Below are positions 6,457 through 6,505 of a stretch of DNA of 6,505 nt, piece by piece. Each line of letters begins with the position of its first letter. Position 1 is the stretch's first letter. The translations under genes were made by a program, and so were the position numbers. The DNA is from Campylobacterota bacterium. Lineage in GTDB: Bacteria; Campylobacterota; Campylobacteria; Campylobacterales; Sulfurovaceae. The notes beneath the pieces were generated by a model. The model ran no database searches, had not been told where the DNA came from, and saw nothing but the letters and a program-made list of their open reading frames with translations. The stretch spans positions 1 through 6,505 of the forward strand of contig WFMX01000139.1 of NCBI GenBank assembly GCA_015488875.1, read 5' to 3'.

Positions 6457-6471
6457 ATATAATTGTTATAT
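6457..6471. repeat. Palindrome ATATAA-TTG-TTATAT upstream of oorD
   Basis: Six-base arms at 6457-6462 and 6466-6471 are perfectly complementary around TTG. It is about 85 bases upstream of the oorD start. It is built only of A and T in the arms, so it could be an operator or chance. Confidence 0.35.
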
Positions 6472-6472
6472 G

Positions 6473-6489
6473 AATAATCTCGTATTATT
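6473..6489. repeat. Palindrome AATAAT-CTCGT-ATTATT upstream of oorD
   Basis: Arms at 6473-6478 and 6484-6489 are perfectly complementary around CTCGT. It begins two bases past the palindrome at 6457-6471. The 8-mer ATTGTTAT also occurs twice here (6462-6469 and 6487-6494, 25 bases apart), each copy followed within three bases by ATAATCT. This looks like a repeated regulator-binding layout, but no regulator can be named. Confidence 0.35.
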
Positions 6490-6505
6490 GTTATGATAAT
6501 CTAAC

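Larger units (their letters stand above)
6375..6505 (-). promoter_or_regulatory. Upstream control region of the oorDABC operon
   Basis: This is 131 bases of very AT-rich DNA with no convincing gene, running to the window edge, and it should contain the oor promoter. On the minus strand, candidate -10 elements are TATAAA near 6454-6459 and TATTCT near 6443-6448; neither has a good -35. TTGTCA at 6406-6411 lies too close to the start and to any downstream -10. I cannot choose one. The far half has symmetric elements described separately. Confidence 0.4.

Noticed and set aside
6473..6505. Fur box upstream of oorD (GATAATCT-like, TTATGATAATC)
   Set aside because: It shares the AT-rich look of Fur sites, but I could not align a full 19-base consensus, so I left the regulator unnamed.

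Overview
The window looks like chromosomal DNA of a member of the Campylobacterota (Epsilonproteobacteria). The main evidence is a complete four-gene 2-oxoglutarate:acceptor oxidoreductase operon in the order D-A-B-C (oorDABC), which is the order known from Campylobacter jejuni and Helicobacter pylori. The AT-rich, ATA-rich coding style and strong, closely spaced Shine-Dalgarno sites fit this. A free-living relative of Sulfurimonas or Sulfurovum is plausible but cannot be fixed from the sequence.

Layout. Positions 9-1463 (minus) encode a lipoprotein with a DUF4874/DUF4832-type, glycoside-hydrolase-like architecture. A 172-base divergent spacer (1464-1635) carries an extended -10 promoter for that gene and a perfect TATAAT for the next one. 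Positions 1636-2739 (plus) encode the universal translation-associated P-loop ATPase/GTPase YchF. Nine bases later, on the same transcript, a GTG-started gene (2749-3261) encodes a small lipoprotein with a DUF302 domain. A 200-base convergent spacer (3262-3461) holds weak hairpins and an 8-bp GC-rich palindrome resembling a REP element. From 3462 to 6374, on the minus strand, lie oorC, oorB, oorA and oorD (transcribed D to C). Their junctions are a 1-base overlap, a 1-base gap and a 9-base gap. The last 131 bases (6375-6505) are the AT-rich control region upstream of oorD, with operator-like palindromes and a direct repeat.

How the genes work together. OorA and OorB form the thiamine-diphosphate, Fe-S catalytic core, OorC is the gamma subunit, and OorD is a two-cluster ferredoxin subunit. 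The complex interconverts 2-oxoglutarate plus CoA with succinyl-CoA plus CO2 and reduced ferredoxin or flavodoxin. It replaces 2-oxoglutarate dehydrogenase in the TCA cycle, and in autotrophic Campylobacterota it runs reductively for carbon fixation. The other three genes are not obviously linked to it.

Most of the window is ordinary housekeeping sequence, and I found no new multi-gene system. The points worth a second look are the unusual DUF4832-type lipoprotein, the DUF302 lipoprotein apparently coupled to ychF, the REP-like palindrome, and the symmetric elements upstream of oorD.
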